DNA from: Syntrophaceae bacterium UBA5744
Lineage (GTDB): Bacteria; Desulfobacterota; Syntrophia; Syntrophales; UBA2192
DNA length: 64,000 nt
Direction of reading: 5' to 3'
Assembly: GCA_002419215.1 (NCBI GenBank)
Contig: DIFQ01000139.1
Coordinates: forward strand, 6,821 to 70,820
The position numbers and the translations under genes were made by a program. Numbering within the stretch: position 1 is the first letter of the stretch; every line of letters begins with the position of its first letter. The notes beneath the pieces were generated by a model. The model worked only from the letters and a program-made list of their open reading frames with translations, searched no databases and had not been told where the DNA came from. Below, in pieces: positions 54,106 through 63,900 of this stretch.

Positions 54106-54142
54106 TGTTTTTTCACACTATTCATCCGCTATTCTTTCATTA

Positions 54143-54171
54143 TTGTTAATCAGGTAAACATTGTTTATTTT
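54143..54171 (+). promoter_or_regulatory. Candidate promoter of the hsp20-like genes
   Basis: TTGTTA (54143-54148) and TATTTT (54166-54171) are 17 bases apart. ATTGT-TTATTTT-ACAAT, an inverted repeat, covers the -10. The region is very A/T-rich compared with the rest of the window. Confidence 0.5.
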
Positions 54172-54303
54172 ACAATTGCGAGAGAAGAGGTGGGTGATCA
54201 GGAGCCGCCCGGACGTCATCTAACCGCCATCGCTTCCGTTCCCCAAATCAACAGAGATCCGGCAGGAAACCAACCCTTGAACTCTGAAAGGAGTTTTTCC
54301 CCC

Positions 54304-54870
54304 GTGTCTCGTCAAGCCCATTCAATCAAAGCTCCCGTTCCGCCCAAAGAGGGTGCAAGCCGTATCCGAACCAAATCGGTGCGCCTTAAAAAACCCAACG
54401 GATCCGAGGGAGCGGAAACCCCGGAAATTTTCCTGTGGGCCGGATCGGAAAGCCTTTTCATTTCAGCAGACCTGCGCGGCGCGGATCCGGAAGATCTTCA
54501 GATCCGCGTGAGCGGCACACGCCTGATCTTCCACGGAACTCTCCGCCCGGGCCTAAACCCTGAAAAAGGAGGAATCCACCTGACGAAGGAAGCCCCATCG
54601 ACGTTCAGCCATGCACTGGATCTGCCCTATGAGGTCCATGCAGACGGGGCTGAAGTGCTAAACGAAAACGGGCTGATCTCGATCGTCCTGAAAAGGAAGG
54701 AGGCCAGGCAACCAGGCGCTCGCGTCACGCAATCGTCCTTCGAGACGTCCATGCAGCGCTTTTTTGGCGAAAACGGGGTTTCTTCCAGGACCTTGAAAGA
54801 CGAGATCACGATTCTGGAGACCCTCGAGCGTTATCTCGAATATCACTTCGGGAAGGGGTTCGCCCGTTAG
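54304..54870 (+). CDS. Hsp20/alpha-crystallin-like protein with a helical C-tail
   Basis: The 188-residue product (from the GTG at 54304) has a basic N-terminus and an alpha-crystallin-like strand set (LFISADLRGADPEDLQIRVSG, ALDLPYEVHADGAEVLNENG, ISIVLKRKE), as in Hsp20. It has no classical C-terminal IxI motif. Instead it carries a helical tail of about 45 residues (FETSMQRFFGENG, then TILETLERYLEYHFG). A GTG at 54190 would give a longer version with 38 more residues. It is probably a holdase-like chaperone or a divergent relative. Confidence 0.72.
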   Translation: MSRQAHSIKAPVPPKEGASRIRTKSVRLKKPNGSEGAETPEIFLWAGSESLFISADLRGADPEDLQIRVSGTRLIFHGTLRPGLNPEKGGIHLTKEAPSTFSHALDLPYEVHADGAEVLNENGLISIVLKRKEARQPGARVTQSSFETSMQRFFGENGVSSRTLKDEITILETLERYLEYHFGKGFAR

Positions 54871-54890
54871 AAAAGAGGGGGGAAGACCCG

Positions 54891-55247
54891 ATGACACGTT
54901 CCATCCACGAGGCCTCGTGGCAAAGCAGGGAGCAGCCCGGGGAAGCGGGACGCCGGGAAACCAGGTTCGATCGTTTCCCCTGGAGCCACATCACCCAAAG
55001 CGAAAGAAAGAACACACGGGTCACCACGTGGATCGGGTTCAGGGCCATCGTCGTTGCCCTGTCGTTTCCCGATGCCAATCCCGAAGACATCGAGATTTCC
55101 ATTACGGGAACCTGCCTTCAGATCAGGGGTGTGGCACAGAGCGATCTCGTCAGTCAGGAAATCAATCTCCCTTGCCCTGTCCAAACCCGTGCGATTCGAA
55201 TCGAAGACGGCAGGGGGACGATCTATATCCTCCTGCGGAAGGAATAA
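54891..55247 (+). CDS. Short Hsp20-like protein
   Basis: The 118-residue product has a polar N-terminus of about 45 residues and an alpha-crystallin-like half: VVALSFPDANPEDIEISITG, then LQIRGVAQSDLVSQEINLP and IEDGRGTIYILLRKE, where the protein ends. It lacks a C-terminal extension, so it may work only as a partner of the longer Hsp20-like protein 20 bases upstream. The RBS is AGGGGGGAAG. Confidence 0.72.
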   Translation: MTRSIHEASWQSREQPGEAGRRETRFDRFPWSHITQSERKNTRVTTWIGFRAIVVALSFPDANPEDIEISITGTCLQIRGVAQSDLVSQEINLPCPVQTRAIRIEDGRGTIYILLRKE

Positions 55248-55490
55248 AGAACCACACGACTTTCCTGTATTCTGGAAGGAGAAGATTCGCACACCGTCCA
55301 AATGACCGTTCATCCCGTAACCGGCTCCTGCTTCATACATGCCTGCCAGTCAATCTGATTGTTTGATTTCCGGCAGCTTCATGATCCGTTTTTTATTGAT
55401 TGCGGAACAAGAAATGTCTTGCTGTCAAAGGTCTCGAGGTCAACGGGTGTTTTCTCATGGATGATTCCCCTGTGAAAAGGAGGCTGGATC

Positions 55491-55799
55491 ATGAGGATGA
55501 CAGCGTCTCGGGTCGAGGAATGGCTTCGCAGGAACCGTCGAAGAATGATCCAGTGTCCCTACCAGCCGGGGAATTTAAGGATCACTCTCTGGGGCTGCAA
55601 ACGGCGCAAGTCGCAGGCGAGAAGGGAGGATTTCACGGACCTGATGAAGGGGGACTACTTCGATTACGTATACAAGAACGGGCTTCTGCGGTGCCGCGAT
55701 TGCAAGTTGCCGGAATGTCTCCGCACGGAATCTCGTGTTGTCGGGCCCCGCAGTGGCTCGATGATTGTCCCTGCATCGACAGGGCGCAGGAAGCGCTGA
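55491..55799 (+). CDS. Small Cys-rich (putative zinc ribbon-like) protein
   Basis: The 102-residue product has a basic start (MRMTASRVEEWLRRNRRRM) and then QCPYQPGNLRITLWGCKRRK. The FTDLMKGDYFDYVYKNGLL segment follows and then CRDCKLPEC. Five cysteines in C-x(13)-C and C-x2-C-x4-C arrangements suggest a metal site. The RBS AAGGAGG is seven bases before the ATG. I do not know the function; I expect relatives next to hsp20 and usp genes in other deltaproteobacteria. Confidence 0.65.
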   Translation: MRMTASRVEEWLRRNRRRMIQCPYQPGNLRITLWGCKRRKSQARREDFTDLMKGDYFDYVYKNGLLRCRDCKLPECLRTESRVVGPRSGSMIVPASTGRRKR

Positions 55800-55943
55800 A
55801 GCGATTCGCTCCATTCGAGAGGATCGAACAAAGCATGGATCTGCATGGGCTGGCAGCGGAATGGACCGGGGCGGCCCCGCCAGAGGGTCTCCGCCCCTGG
55901 AAACAGGGCGGCTCCTCGCGTCGTGAAAAATAGGAGGTGTGCC

Positions 55944-56396
55944 ATGTTCCAGCCGAAAACCATCCTGGTGCCGACCGATTTTTCCGTGTTTTCCGAAAGG
56001 GCATTCCGCAAGGCGCTCGAGATCTCGAAATCCTGTGCGGCGAAGATCCATGTCCTCCACGTCGTGAGGTTGTTGCCGTTGGCTGTGGGGGATTACTGGT
56101 TTGACGAGCCGCAGATCAGGCGGATTCAGGCGGATATCGAAAAGGCATCCCGGGACGAAATCGGGAGCTTCGTCGGCAAGTTCCCGGAAGCCGAGGGCAT
56201 GCCGATCGAGGTTGACGTGCAGAGCGGCGTACCCTACGAGCAGATCGTGAAGGATGCGGCAGACAGGGGCATCGACCTCATCGTCATGGCCCCGCGCGGG
56301 AAGACGGGCATCAAGGAGCATCTCCTGGGCGGCACGGCAGACAGGGTCATCCGTCATGCCGCCTGCGATGTGCTCATTGTCCGCGACAGGGAGTAA
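55944..56396 (+). CDS. Universal stress protein (UspA family)
   Basis: The 150-residue product has the UspA fold: TILVPTDFSVFSERAFRKAL, KIHVLHVV and VMAPRGKTGIKEHLLGGTAD with CDVLIVRD at the end. The first Gly of the ATP-loop (G-x2-G-x9-G) is Ala here (APRG), so nucleotide binding may be changed. It has a very good RBS (TAGGAGG). It stands within the stress cluster after the Cys-rich gene. Confidence 0.93.
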   Translation: MFQPKTILVPTDFSVFSERAFRKALEISKSCAAKIHVLHVVRLLPLAVGDYWFDEPQIRRIQADIEKASRDEIGSFVGKFPEAEGMPIEVDVQSGVPYEQIVKDAADRGIDLIVMAPRGKTGIKEHLLGGTADRVIRHAACDVLIVRDRE

Positions 56397-56504
56397 CGTT
56401 TGATTGCGGCAGACCGTTCCAGGTCTCGAGCCCAAAGGGGCCCGGGCAGGATCGACCCGCGAACGATCCGATCGCCCCGGTTTCCCTGCGACAGGAGGAA
56501 GCGC

Positions 56505-56780
56505 ATGAAAAGGGTCGAAAACAAATCGAGTCAAAGGGTCTCGTTTACCTACCACTCGCCTGACGCGGCGGAAGTCTTCATCGCCGGCACGTTTAACGAC
56601 TGGGATCCACGCAAGAATCCATTCAAGAAATATTCAACGGGCTGGAAAGCCGTCAAATATCTTGCACACGGCATCTATGAATACCGATTCATCGTCGATG
56701 GGATCTGGGTGGATGACCCTGCCTGTCAGAACCGTCGGCCGAATCAATACGGGAGTGAGAATTGCGTCCTGGAGGTGTGA
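56505..56780 (+). CDS. Stand-alone CBM48/AMPK-beta-like glycogen-binding domain
   Basis: The 91-residue product is a single CBM48-type domain: RVSFTYHSPDAAEVFIAGTF, NDWDP, then YEYRFIVDGIWVDDP and NQYGSENCVLEV. The usual Trp and Lys positions for alpha-glucan binding (NDWDP, GWKAVKYL) are kept. Normally this domain is joined to an enzyme or kinase; here it is alone. The RBS ACAGGAGG is ideal. It suggests a link of the stress cluster to glycogen or another storage polymer. Confidence 0.88.
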   Translation: MKRVENKSSQRVSFTYHSPDAAEVFIAGTFNDWDPRKNPFKKYSTGWKAVKYLAHGIYEYRFIVDGIWVDDPACQNRRPNQYGSENCVLEV

Positions 56781-56846
56781 TTCTCCGGAAGCGAAATGTC
56801 GGCATCCTTGATCAACCTGAATAATTCCATAAGGAGATCGTTCATT

Positions 56847-57101
56847 ATGAAAGACGCATCCAGAGAGATCTTGCGGTTCTGGAAAGTTCAATGGGAAGCG
56901 TACATGAAGTCAATGGTGGCCATGCAGGAGCAGGGGGAGACGATGCTGGAGATGATCCAGAAAAGCGGTGTCCTACAGGAAGGATCGCAAAAAATGGTCA
57001 GGGAGTGGGCGGATAAATACAAGTCAATCCAGAAGACGTATCTGGATATGGTTGAGGACCACTTCAAGAAGCTCGAGGATATTTTCGGGAGTGCCCCGTA
57101 A
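56847..57101 (+). CDS. Phasin-like helical protein
   Basis: The 84-residue product is one long amphipathic helix pair (MKDASREILRFWKVQWEAYMK, then MLEMIQKSGVLQEGSQKMV and YKSIQKTYLDMVEDHFKKLE) with no signal peptide. This looks like small phasins or granule-coat proteins, but the family is not sure. I chose the ATG at 56847 after AAGGAG. It is the last gene of the cluster, right before the flanking repeats. Confidence 0.6.
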   Translation: MKDASREILRFWKVQWEAYMKSMVAMQEQGETMLEMIQKSGVLQEGSQKMVREWADKYKSIQKTYLDMVEDHFKKLEDIFGSAP

Positions 57102-57327
57102 TGATGGACAGTCCGAAAAGCTGCAGCTCCTCCCGGGTGTTCCCTCGAAAAAGGCTGTGAACTGCTTCGTCGTTTTGCCGTGGAGCGCTCCCATGAAGTT
57201 CGGTGGGCGGCCGTGAGAAATGTGGCCACGGCCAGGATTTCCGAAAGGGTCGTCATGGCCGTATCAGGCTGCAGGGCGAGGGCGTTTTCGACCGCTGCAA
57301 CATCGCGTCCGCAGAAGACTTATCAGG

Positions 57328-57437
57328 CAGGCAACAAAATATCGCAATCGCGCCATTCCCGCGAAGGCGGGAATCTACAAGTGACCGGATGCCGGATCGA
57401 GTCCGGAATGACAGGGTTGCGATGTTTAGTTGCCGCA
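57328..57437. repeat. Repeat unit F, copy 2 (simple form)
   Basis: This copy has CAGGCAACAAAATATCGCAA, CATTCCCGCGAAGGCGGGAATC, CCGGATCGAGTCCGGAATGAC and GTTGCCGCA, in the same orientation as copy 1 at 52092-52279 but without the inner 75-base palindrome. The spacer 57102-57997 contains no gene. Confidence 0.8.
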
Positions 57438-57529
57438 ATAATGAGCCTGGCTGCACAAAAGAGGCAGTTATAGCGGGATCGGCAGGAGCAACAGCTCCAT
57501 TTTACTTACGCTGAGCCCAAAAATGAGAA

Positions 57530-57690
57530 AGGGGTCGTGGCTTTCAGGGCCACGACCCCTTGATTGTCCTGGTGCGTCAGTGCGGGGTCCCTTCGACAGG
57601 CGAACGTGTCCTGAGCTTGTCGAGGGGGGGCATGCTCGCTGCCGGCACCCGGACTTTCGGCTAATCGTTGAAAACAGGCCATTCCCCATC
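57530..57690. repeat. Repeat unit G, copy 2
   Basis: A stem AAGGGGTCGTGGC/GCCACGACCCCTT is followed by CCTGGTGCGTCAGTGCGGGG, CAGGCGAACGTGTC, GAGCTTGTCGAGGGGGGGCA and GAAAACAGGCCATTCCCCATC. It has the same order and orientation as copy 1 at 51919-52085. The stem bases differ but are kept paired. Confidence 0.7.
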
Positions 57691-57938
57691 ATCTTCTCCT
57701 CTCACGTATTGCCCCCCTGCCTGCCTCACCTGCTGCGTTTCACATCGTGACAGCCCCTGTTCATGGCGATTGGCGGCTCAACGGGCAGGACGCGAGACCG
57801 CGCCTGGGGGCGCGACGGTGCGTGTTCCCGAAATCCCCGGGCGATTTTGCAGGGTTCCGAGCGATCCCGAAGTTACTTTTTTGTAATCATAACCCGCGTT
57901 TATTGCATCCTCAACCCTGGCGGGATCATCCTTTTCCC

Positions 57939-57969
57939 TTGACACAATCGCCTGCTTTCTATCTATACT
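57939..57969 (+). promoter_or_regulatory. Candidate promoter of the kor operon
   Basis: TTGACA (57939-57944) and TATACT (57964-57969) are both excellent but 19 bases apart; TCTATA at 17 bases is the alternative -10. It lies about 30 bases before the korD start. Confidence 0.55.
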
Positions 57970-57997
57970 CCAACTCTGCATTTTGAGGTTAGACGGC

Positions 57998-58264
57998 ATG
58001 AAATACTGGAGAAAACCCCTGGATGAAGCGGCTGCGGGGAAGAGCCGGGGCGAGATCGTTGTGATCGTGGACCGGTGCAAGGGGTGCGGCTTCTGCATCG
58101 CCTACTGTCCCCGGGGGGTGTTGCGCCTGTCCTCCGGTTTCAACAAGAAGGGCTATCACCCCCCCGAGGTCGTGAATGCACCGAAGTGCGCCGCCTGCCA
58201 CTTCTGCGAGGCCCTGTGCCCGGAGTTTGCCATCTACGTCGTCGAGCCCGACACGAAAACCTGA
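57998..58264 (+). CDS. korD: 2-oxoacid:ferredoxin oxidoreductase, ferredoxin (delta) subunit
   Basis: The 88-residue product has two [4Fe-4S] motifs: CKGCGFCIAYCP and CAACHFCEALCPEFAI. It feeds electrons from the TPP enzyme to a carrier. It is the first gene of korDABC and starts at an ATG after GAGG. Its short basic N-terminus (MKYWRKPLDEAA) is not unusual. Confidence 0.92.
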   Translation: MKYWRKPLDEAAAGKSRGEIVVIVDRCKGCGFCIAYCPRGVLRLSSGFNKKGYHPPEVVNAPKCAACHFCEALCPEFAIYVVEPDTKT

Positions 58265-58287
58265 ATGTCCGGTTGAGGAGCGAAGAG

Positions 58288-59448
58288 TTGTCCGATAAAT
58301 CGGTCCTGACGGGAACCTGGTTCATGAACGGGGATCATGCCTGCTGCGAAGGGGCCCTGGCGGCGGGGTGCCGTTTCTTTGCCGGCTATCCCATCACGCC
58401 CGCCACGGAAGTCGCCGAGCGCATGTCCCGCAGGCTCCCGGAGCTGGGCGGCATCTACATCCAGATGGAGGATGAGCTGGCCTCCATGGCGGCCATCCTC
58501 GGGGCGAGCTGGGGGGGTGTGAAGGCCATGACGAGCACCTCCGGTCCGGGCTTCTCCCTCATGATGGAAAACATCGGCCTGGGCATCTGCACGGAGACCC
58601 CCTGCGTGGTCTGCAACGTCCAGCGGGCCGGTCCCAGCACGGGCCTGCCCACGCTCGTGGCTCAGGGGGACATGATGCAGGCCCGCTGGGGATCGCACGG
58701 TCACTACGAGATCATCGCCCTGTCGCCGTCGAGCCCGCAGGAGATGTTCGATTTCACGATCCGGGCCTTCAACCTCAGCGAGCAGTACCGGCTGCCCGTG
58801 ATCATCCTGGCCGATGAGGTCGTGGGGCACATGAACGAGCGGGTCGTGATCCCTCCGGCCGGGGAGATCGAGGTGGTGAAGCGGCGCAAGCCGACGGCGC
58901 CGCCCGGGGAGTATCGGCCCTACCAGCCCGATGCCGACGGGGTGGCCCCCATGGCCGGCTGCGGGGAGGGATACCGGATCCACGTCACGGGCCTGACGCA
59001 CGACGAGCGCGGATACCCGGGGATGAACGCCGCAACCCAGGAGCAGATGATGGAGCGCCTCATCCGAAAGATCCGCGCCAACCGGGATTCGATCATCCGG
59101 ACGGAAAACGTGTTCCTGGACGACGCCGAAGTGGTCGTCGTGGCCTACGGGATCAGTGCGCGCTCCGCCCGGCATGCCGTCCAGGAGGCGCGGGCAAAGG
59201 GGATCCGGGCGGGACTCATCAAGCTCGAGACGGTCTGGCCGTTCCCCGAAGAGCTGATCCGGTCCGTGGCTTCCCGCGTCCGCGCCCTTGTCATGCCGGA
59301 AATCAACGCCGGCCAGATGGTGCTCGAGATGGAGCGCTGCGCGGGCGGTGCCTGCCCCGTGAGAATGGTGGCGCACCACGGGGGCGCCCTGATTCCCCCG
59401 GCAAAAGTCCTCGATGCCGTTCGGAAAGCGTTGAAGGGACGCCCATGA
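58288..59448 (+). CDS. korA: 2-oxoacid:ferredoxin oxidoreductase alpha subunit
   Basis: The 386-residue product is the pyrimidine-binding alpha subunit. It has GNGAxA-like NGDHACCEGALAAG at the start, GYPITPATEVAE, STSGPGFSLMMENIG and QRAGPSTGLPT. The start is a TTG at 58288 with GAGGAG eight bases upstream; no ATG fits as well. It overlaps korB by four bases. The substrate (2-oxoglutarate or branched-chain 2-oxoacids) is not fixed by sequence. Confidence 0.92.
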   Translation: MSDKSVLTGTWFMNGDHACCEGALAAGCRFFAGYPITPATEVAERMSRRLPELGGIYIQMEDELASMAAILGASWGGVKAMTSTSGPGFSLMMENIGLGICTETPCVVCNVQRAGPSTGLPTLVAQGDMMQARWGSHGHYEIIALSPSSPQEMFDFTIRAFNLSEQYRLPVIILADEVVGHMNERVVIPPAGEIEVVKRRKPTAPPGEYRPYQPDADGVAPMAGCGEGYRIHVTGLTHDERGYPGMNAATQEQMMERLIRKIRANRDSIIRTENVFLDDAEVVVVAYGISARSARHAVQEARAKGIRAGLIKLETVWPFPEELIRSVASRVRALVMPEINAGQMVLEMERCAGGACPVRMVAHHGGALIPPAKVLDAVRKALKGRP

Positions 59449-60332
59449 AGATTCGGAAGCCCTCCAAGGAACCGCCAGTCCACCCCAAAGACTCCCTGCT
59501 GCGGGTGGAGCGGATTCCCCATATCTGGTGCCCGGGCTGCGGGATTGGCACGGTCTTCGGCGCCGTCATGGGCGCCATCCAGAAGTCCGGCTGCGATCTC
59601 GACCGGCTGGCGATGGTGTCGGGCATCGGCTGCACGGGGCGCATGGCCGGCTACATCCGGCTCGATTCCTTCCACACCACGCACGGCAGGGCCATTCCTT
59701 TCGCGACGGGGCTGAAGCTCGCCCGGCCGGAGACGAAGGTGCTCGTCGTTTCCGGCGACGGAGACCTCCTGGCCATCGGTGGAAACCATTTTATCCACGC
59801 GGCCCGGCGCAACATCGACCTGACCGTCATCTGTGTGAACAATCTGAATTACGGCATGACGGGAGGGCAGCAGGCCCCGAGCACGCCCTTCGGGGCCAGG
59901 ACCCCCACCAGTGTCGCCGGCTCGCCGGAGGAGCCCTTCAACTTCTGCCACCTCGCGGCCGCCTGCGGGGCCGTCTACGTCGCACGCTGGACCGCCCTGC
60001 ACATCCGGCTGCTGACGAACGCCATTACGGAAGCGATGCAGAAGCGGGGGTTCAGCTTCCTGGAAGTCCTGACGCCATGCCCCTCTTCCTTCGGCCGCCG
60101 GAACAAGATGGGCAGCGCGCTCGACACGCTGAAGTTCTATCACGACCGCTCCGTGATCCGGAACGGCATCGACCCCAGGGATGCGCTGCTGGACTACGAC
60201 AACCAGATCGTCGTGGGCCGGTTCGTGGACATCGAGCGGCCCACGTTCACGGACAACTACGAGGCGGTCAACCTGCGTCACGCCATGCCGTCGCCCGAGC
60301 CGGAGCGACCGCAAGGCCGGAGGAAGCCGTGA
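59445..60332 (+). CDS. korB: 2-oxoacid:ferredoxin oxidoreductase beta subunit (TPP)
   Basis: The 295-residue product is the TPP-binding beta subunit: WCPGCGIGTV near residue 28, SGIGCTGRMAGY, the TPP/Mg motif VVSGDGDLLAIGGNHFIHA and NNLNYGMTGGQ. The C-terminus ends in a short Pro/Arg-rich tail. It overlaps korA by four bases and korC by four bases (GTGA). Confidence 0.94.
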   Translation: MKIRKPSKEPPVHPKDSLLRVERIPHIWCPGCGIGTVFGAVMGAIQKSGCDLDRLAMVSGIGCTGRMAGYIRLDSFHTTHGRAIPFATGLKLARPETKVLVVSGDGDLLAIGGNHFIHAARRNIDLTVICVNNLNYGMTGGQQAPSTPFGARTPTSVAGSPEEPFNFCHLAAACGAVYVARWTALHIRLLTNAITEAMQKRGFSFLEVLTPCPSSFGRRNKMGSALDTLKFYHDRSVIRNGIDPRDALLDYDNQIVVGRFVDIERPTFTDNYEAVNLRHAMPSPEPERPQGRRKP

Positions 60333-60919
60333 CGGCAAGCCCCGAAAGACAGGTTTTCATCACGGGCTTCGGCGGCCAGGGCATCGTCATGGCCGGCGAC
60401 ATCCTGGGCAAGGCCGCAACCCTCTACGACCGAAGGCATGCCACCATGATGCAGACCTATGGCCCGGAGGCGCGGGGCGGTTCCTGTTCCAGCCAGGTCA
60501 TCATCTCAGACCGGGAGATCCTCTTTCCCTGCATCGGGGAGCCCGAGGTGCTGATCTGCATGAGCCAGGAGGGCTATACGAAATACGTCAAGACCCTGCG
60601 CCGACGCGGAACACTCATCTGGGATACCGATCTCGTCAAGTCCCGGAAGTCGGCTGCAGGCCTGACCACATTCAACATCCCGGCGACGCGCTTTGCCGAG
60701 GAGCTGGGCAGCACGATGATGGCCAACATCGTCATGCTCGGTTTCCTTGCCGCCGTGCAGAACGTGGTGAGCGCCGGGGCGCTGCGCGACGCCGTCGCGG
60801 ATTCCGTCCCTCCGGCAACGAAGGAAAACAACATCCGGGCCTTCGACAGGGGCCGCGAGTACGGCGAGGCGATCCTGAAGGGTCGCGCAAAACAGGGGCT
60901 TGCCGGAGAATCCGCATGA
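60329..60919 (+). CDS. korC: 2-oxoacid:ferredoxin oxidoreductase gamma subunit
   Basis: The 196-residue product starts at a GTG (60329) with GGAGGAAGCC upstream and overlaps the korB stop. It has the gamma-subunit signature VFITGFGGQGIVMAGDILGKA and MMQTYGPEARGGSCSSQVI. It completes the four-subunit enzyme. The last codons overlap the start of the next gene (ATGA), so the flavoprotein is coupled to the Kor enzyme. Confidence 0.93.
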   Translation: MTASPERQVFITGFGGQGIVMAGDILGKAATLYDRRHATMMQTYGPEARGGSCSSQVIISDREILFPCIGEPEVLICMSQEGYTKYVKTLRRRGTLIWDTDLVKSRKSAAGLTTFNIPATRFAEELGSTMMANIVMLGFLAAVQNVVSAGALRDAVADSVPPATKENNIRAFDRGREYGEAILKGRAKQGLAGESA

Positions 60920-63900
60920 AACGTCCATCTTCAGCCGGGACCGTGAAGAAGGCCATCCTGCTCGTCGGTTCGGGTTACGGGGCCCTGAAAGTGGCGCAGG
61001 ACCTGGCCCAGTCCGGACATTTTCTCGTCTGGGTGACAAAGGCCCCCCATTTTCTCGAACTCCCCGTCGGCCGCGCCAGTTTCGTGGAGTGGCCCGAAGA
61101 TCTCGAGTTCCAGTTCAGGCCCCTGTATCTGCGGGTCACCCGCCACCCGAGGGTGACGACCCTGACCCACACCCGGATCGAGTCTATCGAGCAGGGTCCC
61201 GAGGGGTATCGCGTCGTTGCCGTCCAGGATCCCCTCTTCGTGGATTACGACCTCTGCACCGGCTGCGGCCGCTGCATGGAGGTCTGTCCGATTCAGAACA
61301 CGGCCAACCCACCCCTGCGCAGAACACCGGCCTATTGCCCCTCGCGAGCCCTGGATCTGGACAAGCGCAAGCCCGGTCCCTGCCGGACGGCCTGCCCGCT
61401 GGGAGTGAACGTGCAGGCCTACATGGCCCTGACGGCAGCCTCCCGCTTCGACGAGGCCCTCGCCGTCATCCGCCGGGACAATCCCCTGCCGGGCATCTGC
61501 GGGCGGGTCTGCCACCATCCCTGCGAGCAGTCCTGCCGCCGCGCGGAGCTCGACGAGGCCGTGGCCATCTGCTCGGTGAAGCGCTTCCTGGCGGACCGGG
61601 AACTTTCGGAGAAACAGCCCCGCTTCGACGAAACCGGGAAGGACAAACGATCCGAACGAATTGCCGTCATCGGCGCCGGCCCCGCAGGGCTCACGGCCGC
61701 CCACTACCTCAACCGGGCGGGGTTTCCCGTCACGATCTTCGAGGCCCACCACGAGGCCGGGGGGATGCTCAGGCTCGGCATCAACGCCTTCCGCCTGCCC
61801 CGGGCCGTCCTCGATGCCGAGATCGGCGCCATTGTCGAATCCGGCGTCGAGATCCGCGCGGGCACCGCGGTCCGTGCGCTTAAAGACCTGTTCGACGAAG
61901 GGTTCCGGGCAATCCTGGTCTGTACCGGAGCTCACCAGGATCTTCGCCTCGGCATTCCCGGCGATGGCGCCGAAGGGGTGCTCGGCGCCGTGGAGATGCT
62001 CCGGTCGCTTCACAATGGGAAGATGTCCGCCCTTCCGGGGCATGTAGCCGTCATCGGCGGCGGCAACTCCGCCTTCGATGCGGCCCGGGCCGCCGTCCGC
62101 CTCGGGGCCGAATCCGTGACGATCTACTACCGTCGCGAACGCGGCGACATGCCCGCCAGCCTCCCGGAGATCCGCGAGGCCGAAGAGGAGGGTGTACGGA
62201 TCGAATTTCGCTGCGCGCCGTCGCGCATCGCCGTCAAGGACGGGAAGGCGGCGGGTCTCACGCTCATTCGGATGAAAATGGGAAAACCCGACCGGAGCGG
62301 GCGCCGCAGACCGGAGCCGATTGCGGGCTCCGAATTCGCCGTCCCGGCGGAACGGGTCATCGTGGCAATCGGGCAGCAGCCCCATCTGACCGGGCTGCAG
62401 GATCACGTAAAAACGGATTCCGCCGGACGGATCAGCGTGGACAAAAAATTCACCGCGGCCCATCCCAACGTCTTTGCCGCGGGCGATGTGGTGACGGGCC
62501 CCGACACCGTGGTGGGATCCATGACGCAGGGCAGGCAGGCCGCCGCCCGTGTTGCGGCATATCTCAAGGGGGCCAGGATTTCTCCCGACGGAAGCGCGGA
62601 GACGCACAGCGTCGGGGAATACCCGGATGTGTCAAAAAATCAGCCGAAGGTCAGGCGAGCGCAGATGCCCAGGCGCGAGGCTGCCCGGCGGCGCAGGGAC
62701 TTCGGCGAAGTGGAGACGGGCTTTTCGGCCGAGCAGGCCGTCGCCGAGGCGCGACGCTGCCTCCAGTGCTCCCTGTGCTGCGAGTGCCGGGTCTGCGAGT
62801 CGGTCTGCAAAGACATCGGCGCCATCGACCATGCCCGCGCCCCCCGCCGGTTGAACTTCGTCAGTCCCGCCGTGATCGTGGCAAGCGAGAGCGAGTTCGC
62901 CCGGCGGGATATGCTGGGTCAGCAAGGCATTTACCGGGTGGGGGAATTCAAGAGCGCCACGGACATCGTCAACGTGTTGATGGCCGGATCGGCCTCGGCC
63001 GGTCAGGCCATGGCGGACTGCCTGTCCCTGCGGCAGCCCGGTGTGCCTGCCGAACCGAGGGAACTTCCCGACGACAGGGAGCCGCGCCTCGGGGTCTTCG
63101 TGTGCACATGCAACGGGACCCTGGCCTCGCCGGGAGCCCTCGAGCGCATCCGCGAAATGGCGTCCCGCATGCCGGAGGCCGTGCACAGCGAACTGATCGT
63201 CTCGGCGTGCCATCCGCGCGGGGCGGATCGGATCGCCGCGGTATTCCGCAGCCGGCGGCTGAGCCGGGTCATCCTCGCCTCCTGCGTGTGCTGCCCCCTG
63301 GAATTCCAGTGCATCGCCTGCAACGATCAGCGAAACCGCGCGCGCGTCCACCTGTTCAACCGCCTCGGTCTCGACCGCTGCCGTTTCGAGATGATCAACA
63401 TCCGCGATCACCTGGGCGGCTCGGGGCTCTCCGAGGACCAGACGGTGGCCAGTGCCCGGGATTTCCTGCGGGAAGCCTATCTCCGGGTGCGCCTGCTGGG
63501 CCCGCTGCGCGGAAGCACGACGAAGATGGGAAACCGCATCCTTGTCCTCGGCGGCTCCGAGGTGGGCCTGAGTTGCGCGCACATCCTGGATTTGCAGGGC
63601 TTCAAGGTCCGCCTCGTCCATCGATGCCGCCTCAAGGGCGGATCGGATCTGCCGGAGGGCATCGCCATGCGGCCGGTCACGGACACCATCGGGAAGGGCA
63701 TCACCCATGTGCCGGAGGCCGTGATCGAAAGCATCAAGGGACACCTGGGGGATTTCCACGTGACGGTCTCCGATAACGGACAGCGCAGGCAGTGGAAAGC
63801 CGACATCGTCTGCCTGACCGATCTCAATCTCCTGCCGCTGGCGATCCCCGTGGACATGTTCGGCCTCAAGAAGTTCTACCGGTTCAATTTCGCTTTTTTC

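Noticed and set aside
57180..57514. Open frames of about 100 codons downstream of the phasin-like gene
   Set aside because: They run through repeat unit F, have no RBS and give repeat-like Arg/Ser-rich products.
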